A stretch of 64,000 bases of DNA from Betaproteobacteria bacterium (GTDB lineage: Bacteria > Pseudomonadota > Gammaproteobacteria > Burkholderiales > Rhodocyclaceae): assembly GCA_016703785.1 (NCBI GenBank), contig JADJBM010000031.1:1-64000 (forward strand), read 5' to 3'. Shown piece by piece: positions 10,992 to 18,963 of the stretch (within the stretch, counting starts at the first letter, position 1; each line of letters begins with the position of its first letter). The translations under genes were made by a program, and so were the position numbers. A model generated the notes under the pieces. The model saw only the letters and a program-made list of their open reading frames with translations, was not told the DNA's origin and made no database searches.

Positions 10992-12019
10992 CACGGCAGC
11001 ACGGGAATCTGCGTAAGTCCAGCGCACTCATTGAATCCAAACATGATATTCATGTTCTGTACTGCCTGACCGGCCGCTCCCTTGACTAGATTGTCGATCA
11101 CGGCCAGAACAACCAGCGTATCCCCTGCCTGCGGCCGATGTAGCGCGATTCTGCACATATTGCCAGCCCTGACCGAGCGCGTATCTGGATGGCTGGCAAA
11201 GGGCAGCACATCCACAAAAGGCTCCGTTTTGTAGCGTTCTTCATAAAGTGCCTGGAAATCTGCCTCGCGCGTGACTCTGGCATACAGCGTGGCGTGGATT
11301 CCACGGATCATCGGAACCAGGTGCGGCACAAATGTCAGTCCGACAGCCTTGCCTGCGGCGATGGACAGCCCCTGACGGATTTCAGGCAGGTGACGGTGCC
11401 CAGATACACCATAGGCTTTGAAGCTATCGGATGTTTCCGAAAAAAGCGTATGCACCTCTGCCTTGCGGCCGGCCCCGGATACGCCGGATTTCGCATCGGC
11501 AATCAAACGATCCGTATCCACCAATCCTGACTCAACCAGCGGCAAGAAACCTAGTTGAACGGCGGTTGGGTAACAGCCCGGATTAGCCACCAAACGGGCC
11601 TCCTTGATCAGTTCCCGATTGGCTTCAGGCAGGCCATACACCGCCTCCGTGATGAGTTCCGGTGCGGCGTGCCTCATGCCATACCATTTCTCCCATTCCA
11701 GATGGTCCTTGATCCGGAAGTCGGCAGCCAAATCGATCACCCGCACACCGGCCTTGAGAAGCGTCCGTGCCTGATCCATTGCAATACCATTCGGCGTGGC
11801 AAAGAAAACCACGTCACAAGCTTGCAGGTCGGCTGCCTTGGGATCGACAAAACTCAAGCCAACCCGTCCGCGGAGGGTGGGAAACATCGTTGCTACCGAC
11901 ACACCCGCATCGCCACGCGAGGTAATTGAGCACAACTCGACTTGCGGATGCTGGGCAAGCAAGCGCAACAGTTCCACTCCCGTATAGCCGGTACCTCCGA
12001 CTATGCCAACCTTAATCAT
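10991..12019 (-). CDS. argC: N-acetyl-gamma-glutamyl-phosphate reductase
   Basis: Third step of arginine synthesis: NADPH reduction of N-acetylglutamyl phosphate to the semialdehyde. The protein starts MIKVGIVGGTGYTGVE (nucleotide-binding GGTGYTG) and has the catalytic cysteine in NPGCYPT at about residue 149, plus the conserved HRHLPEI block. I prefer the ATG at 12019 because GGAG sits 6 nt before it, although an ATG at 12031 is in frame. About 342 residues, normal. It is followed by a TGATG overlap with the membrane protein gene. argB lies about 20 kb away in this window, so arg genes are scattered. Confidence 0.95.
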   Translation of the reverse strand: MIKVGIVGGTGYTGVELLRLLAQHPQVELCSITSRGDAGVSVATMFPTLRGRVGLSFVDPKAADLQACDVVFFATPNGIAMDQARTLLKAGVRVIDLAADFRIKDHLEWEKWYGMRHAAPELITEAVYGLPEANRELIKEARLVANPGCYPTAVQLGFLPLVESGLVDTDRLIADAKSGVSGAGRKAEVHTLFSETSDSFKAYGVSGHRHLPEIRQGLSIAAGKAVGLTFVPHLVPMIRGIHATLYARVTREADFQALYEERYKTEPFVDVLPFASHPDTRSVRAGNMCRIALHRPQAGDTLVVLAVIDNLVKGAAGQAVQNMNIMFGFNECAGLTQIPVLP

Positions 12020-12088
12020 CCGGTTCTCCATGGGAAAAGACTATGTTAATGCACGATTTCCTGAATGCGCAACGATACTGCCACAAAC

Positions 12089-12116
12089 GAAGAAGCCGCC
12101 TGGCGGCGGCTTCTTC
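12089..12116 (-). terminator. Terminator after rpsI
   Basis: GAAGAAGCCGCC (12089-12100) pairs perfectly with GGCGGCTTCTTC (12105-12116) around a 4-nt loop. This 12-bp hairpin lies directly between the rpsI stop and argC. The U tract on the minus strand is weak, so read-through into argC is possible. Confidence 0.65.
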
Positions 12117-12132
12117 ATCATCTTGTATGCGA

Positions 12133-12525
12133 TTAGCGCTTGGAGAACTGCTTGCGGCGACGCGCCTTGTGAAAACCAACTTTCTTGCGCTCGACTTCTC
12201 GAGCATCCCGCGTAACAAAGCCTGCCTTGGAAAGAAGGGGTTTCAAGGTAACATCGTATTCGATCAGGGCGCGAGTAATTCCGTGCCGGACTGCACCGGC
12301 CTGTCCGGATTCGCCTCCACCACAAACGTTAACTAGAATATCGAAGGTGCCGTTGTGCTGCGTCAGTTCAAGCGGCTGTCGCACCACCATGCGCCCGGTT
12401 TCGCGGGAGAAAAACTCGTCGACAGGCTTGTCGTTCACTATGAACTTACCGTTGCCTGCCTTCAGGAAAACGCGTGCAATCGCAGTCTTGCGCCGGCCGG
12501 TACCATAATAGAAATTTGCAGCCAT
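12133..12525 (-). CDS. rpsI: 30S ribosomal protein S9 (uS9)
   Basis: Component of the small ribosomal subunit whose C-terminal tail reaches the P-site tRNA. The 130 residues carry the family pattern GTGRRKTAIARVFLK near the start, GGGESGQAGAVRHGI in the middle and the basic tail KKVGFHKARRRKQFSKR. It follows rplM with a 3-nt gap, the standard L13-S9 operon. Confidence 0.98.
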   Translation of the reverse strand: MAANFYYGTGRRKTAIARVFLKAGNGKFIVNDKPVDEFFSRETGRMVVRQPLELTQHNGTFDILVNVCGGGESGQAGAVRHGITRALIEYDVTLKPLLSKAGFVTRDAREVERKKVGFHKARRRKQFSKR

Positions 12526-12528
12526 AAC

Positions 12529-12957
12529 TTATACCTCCAGCGACTTGGGCTGCTGGGCGACATGCGGATGACTGCCGCCAGCGTAAACTTTCAATTTCTT
12601 GATCATTGCGTATCCAAGAGGTCCCTTAGGCAGCATCCCCTTGATTGCTTTCTCCAGCACTCGCGCGGGAGCACGCTGCTGCAACTTGGTAAAGGTGTCC
12701 TCATAGATACCGCCAGGGTAGCCAGAATGGCGGTAATAAACCTTCTTTTCCGCCTTGTCACCCGTCACACGCAATTTTTCCACATTGACAACAACGATAA
12801 AGTCGCCCGTATCAACATGCGGCGTGAACTCGGGTTTGTGCTTGCCGCGAAGGCGGCGTGCAATCTCGGTAGCCAACCGACCGAGGACCTTGTCCGTCGC
12901 ATCAACGACGAACCAATCGCGCTTCACTTCATGCTGCTTGGCGGAGAACGTTCTCAT
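12529..12957 (-). CDS. rplM: 50S ribosomal protein L13 (uL13)
   Basis: Early-assembling large-subunit protein. The 142 residues begin MRTFSAKQHEVKRDWFVVDA and hold the family blocks VLGRLATEIARRLRGKHK and GDFIVVVN. The C-terminal PHVAQQPK is also normal. It is the first gene of the rplM-rpsI operon. The 567 nt upstream contain a candidate small RNA and an AT-rich promoter region. Confidence 0.98.
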   Translation of the reverse strand: MRTFSAKQHEVKRDWFVVDATDKVLGRLATEIARRLRGKHKPEFTPHVDTGDFIVVVNVEKLRVTGDKAEKKVYYRHSGYPGGIYEDTFTKLQQRAPARVLEKAIKGMLPKGPLGYAMIKKLKVYAGGSHPHVAQQPKSLEV

Positions 12958-13118
12958 GGTGTTTCCTCAGCGACTAACAACTGCGAATTTCGGAAAGCCG
13001 AGAATTGTATTTCAGTTTGAGTGGCCGTGTCAAACAAGCCGAGATAGGACAAGAAGAAGTGGAGTTCGCTCATTCAACTGTGCTGCGGTGAAGCCGGCTC
13101 CATATGCCACAGCATCAG

Positions 13119-13149
13119 AAAAAAAAGCGCGATCCGGAAAGGATCGCGC
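13119..13149 (-). terminator. Factor-independent terminator ending a minus-strand transcript
   Basis: GCGCGATCC (13127-13135) and GGATCGCGC (13141-13149) form a perfect 9-bp stem around GGAAA. On the minus strand the stem is followed by eight T (A run at 13119-13126), a canonical terminator. No protein gene on the minus strand ends here. It therefore marks the end of a transcript starting in the intergenic region, the candidate small RNA. Confidence 0.8.
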
Positions 13150-13282
13150 AAAATCCACACCAAAGGAGGAGGGTGGAGGAGACAAAACCATGAATGCGAG
13201 ATTAACGCATCAGCATTCAAACCAATTGCAGTATGGCAAAAAAAATTGTGCATTGCAAGATATTCATTGCGCAACGAACAAA
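13119..13282 (-). ncRNA. Candidate small RNA with two anti-Shine-Dalgarno motifs
   Basis: A promoter at 13289-13317 and a strong terminator at 13119-13149, both on the minus strand, bracket about 164 nt with no convincing reading frame. The RNA would contain CUCCUCCACCCUCCUCCUUU (antisense of 13161-13180). That holds two copies of CCUCC, the second as CCUCCUUU just as in the 16S tail. It also has a 7-bp hairpin (13191-13197 with 13213-13219). Exposed CU-rich seeds like this are typical of small RNAs that block ribosome-binding sites with Hfq. Function and targets are inference. Confidence 0.55.
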
Positions 13283-13288
13283 TATTAA

Positions 13289-13317
13289 TTTATAGACTGA
13301 TCACTGCTTTAAATCAA
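13289..13317 (-). promoter_or_regulatory. Promoter of the candidate small RNA
   Basis: On the minus strand TTGATT (13312-13317), exactly 17 bp, and TATAAA (13289-13294) make a good sigma-70 promoter in an AT-rich stretch unlike the GC-rich surroundings. Start of transcription is expected near 13282. Confidence 0.55.
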
Positions 13318-13346
13318 TTAATAATATATTGATTAATATGTATAAT
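13312..13346 (+). promoter_or_regulatory. Possible plus-strand promoter with palindromic operator
   Basis: TTAATA (13318-13323), 17 bp and TATAAT (13341-13346) form a possible plus-strand promoter towards the OsmC gene. It lies back to back with the small-RNA promoter. The inverted repeat AATCAAT (13312-13318) / ATTGATT (13328-13334) overlaps both -35 regions and could bind a regulator of both. The -35 is weak and the leader to 13525 would be long, so this is tentative. Confidence 0.35.
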
Positions 13347-13524
13347 TACATATATCCGCGCAGGGGATTCAATTTTCATAGCAAATAATCCTCAATACTT
13401 CCTCAAAATAGAAAGTGTTTATATTGCGCTGCATCAGCCCGTACTTACGGTGGCGGAATGCGTTCTAAAGGGTTTCCGCTAGAATTTGGGCGCGAATCGC
13501 GAGGCCAGTGATAGGGATCACATC

Positions 13525-13947
13525 ATGGAATGCCACGTTCAGTGGTTGGGAAAAGACGGAATGGCCTTCACCGCGCGAACCAGCAGCGGGCATATTGCGG
13601 TCATGGATGGGGCTCCGGAGGGTGGGGGGGGGAATCTTGCGCCACGCCCCATGGAATTGGTACTGGCTGGCACGGGCGGATGCACCGCCTACGATGTAGT
13701 GTTGATCCTCAAGCGAAGCCGCCAGGACGTCACCGGCTGTGAAGTAAGCTTAAAGGCCGAGCGCGCACCCAGCGATCCGAAAGTATTTACGAAAATTCAT
13801 TTCCACTTCACTGTGCGAGGCAAGAATCTGAAAGCCGATGTGGTTGAGCGCGCGATCCGTCTTTCAGCGGAGAAATACTGCTCTGCTTCAATCATGCTGG
13901 GGAAGACTGCGGAAATCACGCACGACTGGGAAATCTCGGAAGGGTGA
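13525..13947 (+). CDS. OsmC family peroxide-handling protein
   Basis: OsmC/Ohr-type proteins reduce peroxides using a pair of cysteines. The 140-residue protein has both: one in GGCTAYDVVLIL, the other in KYCSASIML. The PRPMELVLAGTGGC block is typical of the family branch related to YhfA. The start is set at the ATG at 13525, which gives MECHVQW; the frame is open further upstream but without a good ribosome-binding site. It ends one base before the convergent coq7 stop. Confidence 0.85.
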   Translation: MECHVQWLGKDGMAFTARTSSGHIAVMDGAPEGGGGNLAPRPMELVLAGTGGCTAYDVVLILKRSRQDVTGCEVSLKAERAPSDPKVFTKIHFHFTVRGKNLKADVVERAIRLSAEKYCSASIMLGKTAEITHDWEISEG

Positions 13948-14574
13948 TTAAATCCAGTAAGCCGTCCGGGTCATGACACCCGATGCGACTCGCATGGCCA
14001 GTCTGGCTGCTCTGGGCAATTCACGGGCGCCCAATTGTTCGGCTACATGAGCGTGCCCGGCTTCATCGAACTCCATCTGCTCCAAAACTGCCCGGGATTT
14101 CCGGTCGAGAGCCGGCAACCTTTGCATATGCCCCTTCAGGTGTTTCTCGACCTGGCGTTCCGTTTCTGCCAGAAAACCCAGACTCCAGGCATCTCCCAAT
14201 TTGCCTGCAATTATTCCGATGGAAATAGATCCCACATACCAGAATGGATTCAGCAAGCTTTTCCTTCCCCCAAGTTCTTCCAAACGGCTCTCTGTCCATG
14301 CCAGATGCTCACTTTCCTCCCTGGCGGCCTGATCCAAGGCGGCACACACTGCCGAGTCCTTTGATGCCCAAGCCTGGCCCTGATAAAGAGCTTGGGCGCA
14401 TATCTCGCCACAGTGATTTACACGCATTAAGGCTGCCACCTCTCTTTTCTCTTGATCGGAAAGCTCTGCTTCGGAAAACTTACTTCCAGGCACTGGGCGG
14501 GCACTGCGCCCGCGTGCTAACAGCGCGCGCAACGCTTTGTCAAATTCGAGGATCAGCCCATCCACCAACTTCAT
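13948..14574 (-). CDS. coq7: Demethoxyubiquinone hydroxylase Coq7
   Basis: Hydroxylates the ubiquinone precursor demethoxyubiquinone at C6, a di-iron enzyme at the inner membrane. Iron-ligand motifs are visible: E in NHCGE, EESEH, and E/H in EFDEAGH, with a second ETERQVEKH. The start at 14574 gives MKLVDGLILEFDKALR, which fits the family. A GTG at 14637 in the same frame would add 21 residues. Length of about 208 residues is normal. Convergent with the OsmC gene with no gap. Confidence 0.93.
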   Translation of the reverse strand: MKLVDGLILEFDKALRALLARGRSARPVPGSKFSEAELSDQEKREVAALMRVNHCGEICAQALYQGQAWASKDSAVCAALDQAAREESEHLAWTESRLEELGGRKSLLNPFWYVGSISIGIIAGKLGDAWSLGFLAETERQVEKHLKGHMQRLPALDRKSRAVLEQMEFDEAGHAHVAEQLGARELPRAARLAMRVASGVMTRTAYWI

Positions 14575-14644
14575 TTCCAGTGTCCGATTGTGAGTGAGTA
14601 CCGAAAGTAAGCCCGGCTCTTCTGCAAAGGATTGCACACGGCAT

Positions 14645-15175
14645 TTACTTTACCAGGGGATGCCCCCCCTGCCTAAGGGCGTCAGCCCCTTCTCCTGCGG
14701 TTGCTATCACAACGTTCCTCGGACAAAAATATTCCTTGAATAAGGTCGCCTGGTATGAGCCGCGACGTACAGCCGACCATCGGTCATTTCGAGACTTCCC
14801 CCATGTACCATCTGCACGACCAAACGCGTAGAGTCTGACTTCCTTCGTGGCGCAGCGCAGTCCCTCATAACTGACGTTGACGACACCATTTGGCGACTTC
14901 GCTACTGCCACGTACCTGACCACCCCGTCAGATGCAACGCTGATTGTTTGCGGTGCAATGGAGTATATGTTTGGGGACGCTGCGCTGACGAAATAATCGA
15001 CAAGGCCCTCAGGCTTTGGGTATTCCGGTAAAGCAGCGGCGGACTCCACCCAGACTTTTTCCTCTTCGTAGTACTCACCGTACTTTTTTTCTCCATGGTA
15101 CTGGGCCAACGCCATGTTGGGCAACAACAGACATGCCGCCACGAAAAGAAAAGTGGTTACATCACGCCCGTGCAT
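14645..15175 (-). CDS. CNP1-like family exported protein
   Basis: Exported protein of unknown function, resembling the CNP1-like family described from neisserial and other betaproteobacterial genomes. From the ATG at 15175 the protein starts MHGRDVTTFLFVAACLLL and has a likely signal peptide cleaved after ALA. The mature part of about 150 residues has two cysteines (RCATKE and YFCPRN) that could form a disulfide. An upstream in-frame start would put residues before the signal peptide and is unlikely. It lies between coq7 and a CBS-domain gene on the same strand. Confidence 0.7.
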   Translation of the reverse strand: MHGRDVTTFLFVAACLLLPNMALAQYHGEKKYGEYYEEEKVWVESAAALPEYPKPEGLVDYFVSAASPNIYSIAPQTISVASDGVVRYVAVAKSPNGVVNVSYEGLRCATKEVRLYAFGRADGTWGKSRNDRWSAVRRGSYQATLFKEYFCPRNVVIATAGEGADALRQGGHPLVK

Positions 15176-15230
15176 TGCATAGTCTTTCAGATGAGGCCGA
15201 GATGCAATGATACCCCGCCTCTCTGACGAT

Positions 15231-15827
15231 TTAATGGGCGATGGCAGCTTCGATCTCGGCAAAGGTTGATGCGATCAGCGTAGTGTTTATCGTTATGCCC
15301 AATTGAAGGGCGATTTGTGAGGTGGAGAATATCCCTCTCACCATCTGACGGCCGGAAGCATCCACTTCAGCGACAAGCGCATGCTGCCTGCCAGCCCACT
15401 TCAGGGTCGCCACCACATGACCGACTTCCGCGGCACGCACGTCTTCCATATCGAGCACTTCCAAGCGATCGCGCGGTGTCATGATGTCCCTCACTTGAAC
15501 CTCATTATGACCAATACCACGCTCACGCACGATCTGCATGGGCTTTTCGCCGAGGATGTCAGTCGAGGTGATGATTCCCAGTACGCAACGCTTCTCGTCG
15601 GCCACCAGTAATGACCTGACCGTGTTGCGAGCCATGGCGTTATTGACTGCAATTAGAGTTGCGTCCGGCCCGATGGTAGCCGCCTGGACGCACCTAAGAT
15701 CGGTCATCACGTCAAGCGCGGGCGAATCGAGTGTGACGCTATGAAAAGGCTGCATTTCGGCTTGATAGTAGCTTGCGCACTGATCGAGACTGGACTGGTG
15801 CAGGATCTTGTAATGGTCGCGAACCAT
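15231..15827 (-). CDS. CBS-domain protein
   Basis: A 198-residue soluble protein with two CBS motifs. The first is at about 50-95 (ATLIAVNNAMARNTVRSLLV then GIITSTDIL), the second after RDIMTPRD. Such pairs bind adenine nucleotides and act as energy sensors. No effector domain is fused, so it probably regulates another protein, which I cannot name. A strong GGAGGAG precedes the ATG. It runs on the minus strand ahead of the CNP1-like gene. Confidence 0.8.
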   Translation of the reverse strand: MVRDHYKILHQSSLDQCASYYQAEMQPFHSVTLDSPALDVMTDLRCVQAATIGPDATLIAVNNAMARNTVRSLLVADEKRCVLGIITSTDILGEKPMQIVRERGIGHNEVQVRDIMTPRDRLEVLDMEDVRAAEVGHVVATLKWAGRQHALVAEVDASGRQMVRGIFSTSQIALQLGITINTTLIASTFAEIEAAIAH

Positions 15828-15980
15828 GCTTCTCCTCCTTCTTTACTGTGCTGAGCGGCGAAACGCCGGGAAATGCCGCCTTTAAGGGCGCCTTATTTCA
15901 TTCTCGACACAAAAAGACGAAAGAGAAAATGGAACATGCGGATTGAGCCATTAGCCAGCTGAATCCGCCGGCTGGCTATT

Positions 15981-16508
15981 TCAGGGTAGCAGAGCGTCAG
16001 ATGGGGCAGGCCATTGGGGTTGCCTGTCCGCAGGGTGACGAAAAACAAAACGGGACAGTTCAACCAATGCCTGCTTATACACCCCTCGCTTGAATTCGAT
16101 CACGGCATCAAGCGGCACCCAATACTCACTCCAGCGCCAAGCGTCGAACTCGGGATGGTCGCTCGCGCGCAAGGAGACATCGGAATCCCTCCCGGTCAAG
16201 CGCAACAAGAACCAGATCTGTTTCTGGCCACGATATGTGCTACGCCATTCACGCCGAATCCACTGTTTCGGCACTTCATAACGCAACCAGTCCCGCGTGC
16301 GCCCGAGAATCCTGACATGCTCCTGCCGAAGGCCAATTTCCTCATGCAACTCACGGTACATCGCGTGTTCTGGCGACTCACCGTGCTTGATCCCGCCCTG
16401 CGGGAACTGCCATGAATGCTCTCGTATGCGCTTGCCCCAGAATACCTCGTTCCTACCATTGACCAAGATGATGCCGACGTTAGGCCGAAAGCCTTCACGG
16501 TCGAGCAT
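15981..16508 (-). CDS. rppH: RNA pyrophosphohydrolase
   Basis: Nudix hydrolase that removes pyrophosphate from mRNA 5' ends and so starts RNase E-dependent decay. The Nudix box runs GGIKHGESPEHAMYRELHEEIGL, following WQFPQGG. The N-terminal MLDREGFRPNVGIILVN is characteristic of RppH. Length of 175 residues is normal. Divergent from proS with 131 nt between, a common arrangement in betaproteobacteria. Confidence 0.95.
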   Translation of the reverse strand: MLDREGFRPNVGIILVNGRNEVFWGKRIREHSWQFPQGGIKHGESPEHAMYRELHEEIGLRQEHVRILGRTRDWLRYEVPKQWIRREWRSTYRGQKQIWFLLRLTGRDSDVSLRASDHPEFDAWRWSEYWVPLDAVIEFKRGVYKQALVELSRFVFRHPADRQPQWPAPSDALLP

Positions 16509-16639
16509 GATTGCTACCCACCAAAATTAAACTGCGTTCATTTTTCCACAATTTACTCTCGATTGAAAGTTGCAGAGGGCCTCCCGTATGGCGGCTCGGC
16601 GTACTACGGTAAAATTCGCTTTTTACGCACAATAAGACT

Positions 16640-18352
16640 ATGCGCGCCACGCAATACTTTCTCGCCACGCTCAAGGAAGCCCCCTCCGACGCGGAAATCG
16701 TCAGTCATAAGCTCATGTTGCGTGCGGGCCTTATCAAGCGGCTGGCGGGTGGGATCTACACCTGGATGCCGCTAGGCCTGCGAATCCTGCGCAAGGTGGA
16801 AAACATCATCCGAGAGGAGATGAATCGTGCCGGGGCGGTCGAATTACTCATGCCAGCCGTAGTCCCGGCAGAGTTGTGGCAAGAAACTGGCCGCTGGGAA
16901 CTGTACGGACCCGAACTGTTGCGTTTCAAGGATCGTCATCGGCGGGACTTTGTCATTGGTCCTACTCACGAGGAAGTCATTACGGACGTTGCACGGCGCG
17001 AGATCAAGAGCTACCGACAGCTACCGCTACACCTCTATCAGATTCAGACTAAGTTTCGCGACGAAATTCGACCCCGGTTCGGCGTCATGCGCGGCCGAGA
17101 ATTCCTCATGAAAGACGGATACTCCTTCCACTGCAGCTTTGAGGATTTGCAGCGTGAATATCAGAACATGCACGATACCTATACGCGCATTTTTACTCGT
17201 CTCGGCCTGAGTTTCCGCGCCGTTGCGGCTGACACGGGGTCAATAGGCGGTACCGGTTCTCACGAATTCCATGTTCTTGCAGATTCCGGCGAGGATGCCA
17301 TTGCCTTTTGTCAAGACTCGGATTACGCCGCCAACGTCGAACTGGCGGAAGGACTGGCGCCCGCCCAGGCTCGCATTGGCCATACACAACAACTGCAAAA
17401 AGTCCCCACGCCGGGCAAGATTCGCTGCGAGGACGTCGCCGAGTTGCTTGAACTCCCTTTGACGAAGACCGTCAAAGCCATTGCCGTCATGCACCATGAT
17501 CAGTTCTTCCTGTTGCTCATTCGCGGAGACCATACGCTAAATGAAATCAAGGCGAGCAAGCTTCCCTTTCTCAATCCCTTCCGATTTGCCAGTGACGAGG
17601 AGATCGAACGTATCCTGCAATGTCGTCCCGGTTATATCGGCCCGGTGGGCATTGTTCAGGGCATTCCGATAGTAGCTGACCGTACGGTTGCACAGATGAG
17701 TGATTTCGTCTGTGGTGCCAATGAGGCGGGTTATCACTTGTCGGGCGTGAATTGGGGACGCGACCTGCGCGAACCGGACTACGTCTTCGATATCCGCAAT
17801 GTCGTCGAGGGAGATCCCAGTCCCGACGGCAAAGGCTCTCTGTCGATCTGCCGAGGCATCGAGGTCGGTCATATATTTCAATTGCGCACAAAATATTCGG
17901 AAGCCATGAAGGCTACCTTCCTCGATGAATCTGGTCAGCCGCGCGCAATGGAAATGGGCTGCTACGGCATCGGTGTCACGCGCATCGTGGGTGCCGCCAT
18001 AGAGCAGAACCACGACGAACGCGGCATCGTCTTCCCGCGAGCCATTGCTCCTTTCGAAGTTGCCATCGCGCCCGTCGGTTACGGCAAAAGTCAATCTGTG
18101 CGGAACGCCGCAGATGCGCTTTATGACGAACTCGAGAGTGCAGGCATTGATGTGCTGATGGACGACCGGGACGAGCGGCCAGGCGTCATGTTTGCAGATC
18201 TGGAACTCATCGGGGTGCCGCACCGAGTAACCATCGGCGAGCGCAGTCTCAAGGAAGGGATGGTTGAGTATCAGGATCGCCGCGATGCAGGGGCAGTCAA
18301 GGTATCCCTTGCCGAAATCTGCGCCTTCGTGCGCGAGCGCCTGGGCACGTGA
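16640..18352 (+). CDS. proS: Prolyl-tRNA synthetase
   Basis: Charges tRNA-Pro. The 570-residue protein has class II motifs (FRDEIRPRFGVMRGREFLMKD region; GCYGIGVTRI near the end) and the bacterial long form, with a YbaK-like editing insert at about 230-390 that removes mischarged alanine. The C-terminal anticodon-binding domain starts after FEVAIAPVGYG. The stop overlaps the GTG start of the next gene by 4 nt (GTGA). Confidence 0.97.
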   Translation: MRATQYFLATLKEAPSDAEIVSHKLMLRAGLIKRLAGGIYTWMPLGLRILRKVENIIREEMNRAGAVELLMPAVVPAELWQETGRWELYGPELLRFKDRHRRDFVIGPTHEEVITDVARREIKSYRQLPLHLYQIQTKFRDEIRPRFGVMRGREFLMKDGYSFHCSFEDLQREYQNMHDTYTRIFTRLGLSFRAVAADTGSIGGTGSHEFHVLADSGEDAIAFCQDSDYAANVELAEGLAPAQARIGHTQQLQKVPTPGKIRCEDVAELLELPLTKTVKAIAVMHHDQFFLLLIRGDHTLNEIKASKLPFLNPFRFASDEEIERILQCRPGYIGPVGIVQGIPIVADRTVAQMSDFVCGANEAGYHLSGVNWGRDLREPDYVFDIRNVVEGDPSPDGKGSLSICRGIEVGHIFQLRTKYSEAMKATFLDESGQPRAMEMGCYGIGVTRIVGAAIEQNHDERGIVFPRAIAPFEVAIAPVGYGKSQSVRNAADALYDELESAGIDVLMDDRDERPGVMFADLELIGVPHRVTIGERSLKEGMVEYQDRRDAGAVKVSLAEICAFVRERLGT

Positions 18353-18954
18353 AGAAGAGTCTCGTCCTCTGTGTCTTGCTTCTTGCAGCCGGTCCCGCCG
18401 GCGCCGGCGCGCAGAAATACGAGCCGCTGGCTGCCAGCGTACAGGCAGCATTGAACTCGGCGGTATCGGACCGTAAGCCGCCAAACAGTTCATTTCGGAA
18501 TCCAATCGAGGCGGTGCGCTGGCTGGGAGAGATGTCTGAGCGTTTATCCAGACGCATGCCCAGCCAGGAAAGTCGTCTTGAGTTCCTGCGCGCGGTACAT
18601 TATGAAGCTACGCGAGCCGGGCTGGATCCCCAATTGGTGCTTGGCCTGATCCAGGTCGAAAGCGGCTTCAAGAAGTACGCTGTGTCATCGGCCGGGGCCC
18701 GGGGCTACATGCAGGTCATGCCATTCTGGGTGAAGTTGATCGGTGGCAGGAACGACAATCTGTTCCATTTACGCATGAATCTGCGCTATGGCTGCACCAT
18801 CCTCAAGCACTATCTGGATATCGAAAAGGGCGATCTGTACCGGGCACTCGGGCGCTACAACGGCAGTTTGGGCCGCTCGGAATACCCCGACGCAGTCCGC
18901 GCAGCCTGGGAGCGACACTGGCACTACACACCTCAGATCGCCAACAAGCTCTAG
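18349..18954 (+). CDS. Lytic murein transglycosylase, SLT domain
   Basis: Periplasmic enzyme that cuts glycan strands to 1,6-anhydro ends. From the GTG at 18349, overlapping the proS stop, the protein has a signal peptide (LVLCVLLLAAGPAGAGA) and then an SLT fold. The catalytic glutamate lies in VESGFKKYAVS, followed by SAGARGYMQVMP, with RYNG near the end. At 201 residues it is a compact member. The anhydro-muropeptides it would release are the substrates of the recycling kinase anmK encoded elsewhere in the window. Confidence 0.92.
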   Translation: MKKSLVLCVLLLAAGPAGAGAQKYEPLAASVQAALNSAVSDRKPPNSSFRNPIEAVRWLGEMSERLSRRMPSQESRLEFLRAVHYEATRAGLDPQLVLGLIQVESGFKKYAVSSAGARGYMQVMPFWVKLIGGRNDNLFHLRMNLRYGCTILKHYLDIEKGDLYRALGRYNGSLGRSEYPDAVRAAWERHWHYTPQIANKL

Positions 18955-18963
18955 CGGGCGGTG

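Noticed and set aside
13190..13288. A 32-codon plus-strand frame (MNARLTHQHSNQ...) behind a seemingly excellent ribosome-binding site AAAGGAGGAGGGTGGAGGAG
   Set aside because: The SD-like run is the antisense of the anti-SD seed of the candidate small RNA. The peptide has no recognisable features, and promoter plus terminator both point to the minus strand.
17537..18505. A 322-codon minus-strand frame
   Set aside because: Antisense to proS and the transglycosylase gene; no family resemblance.
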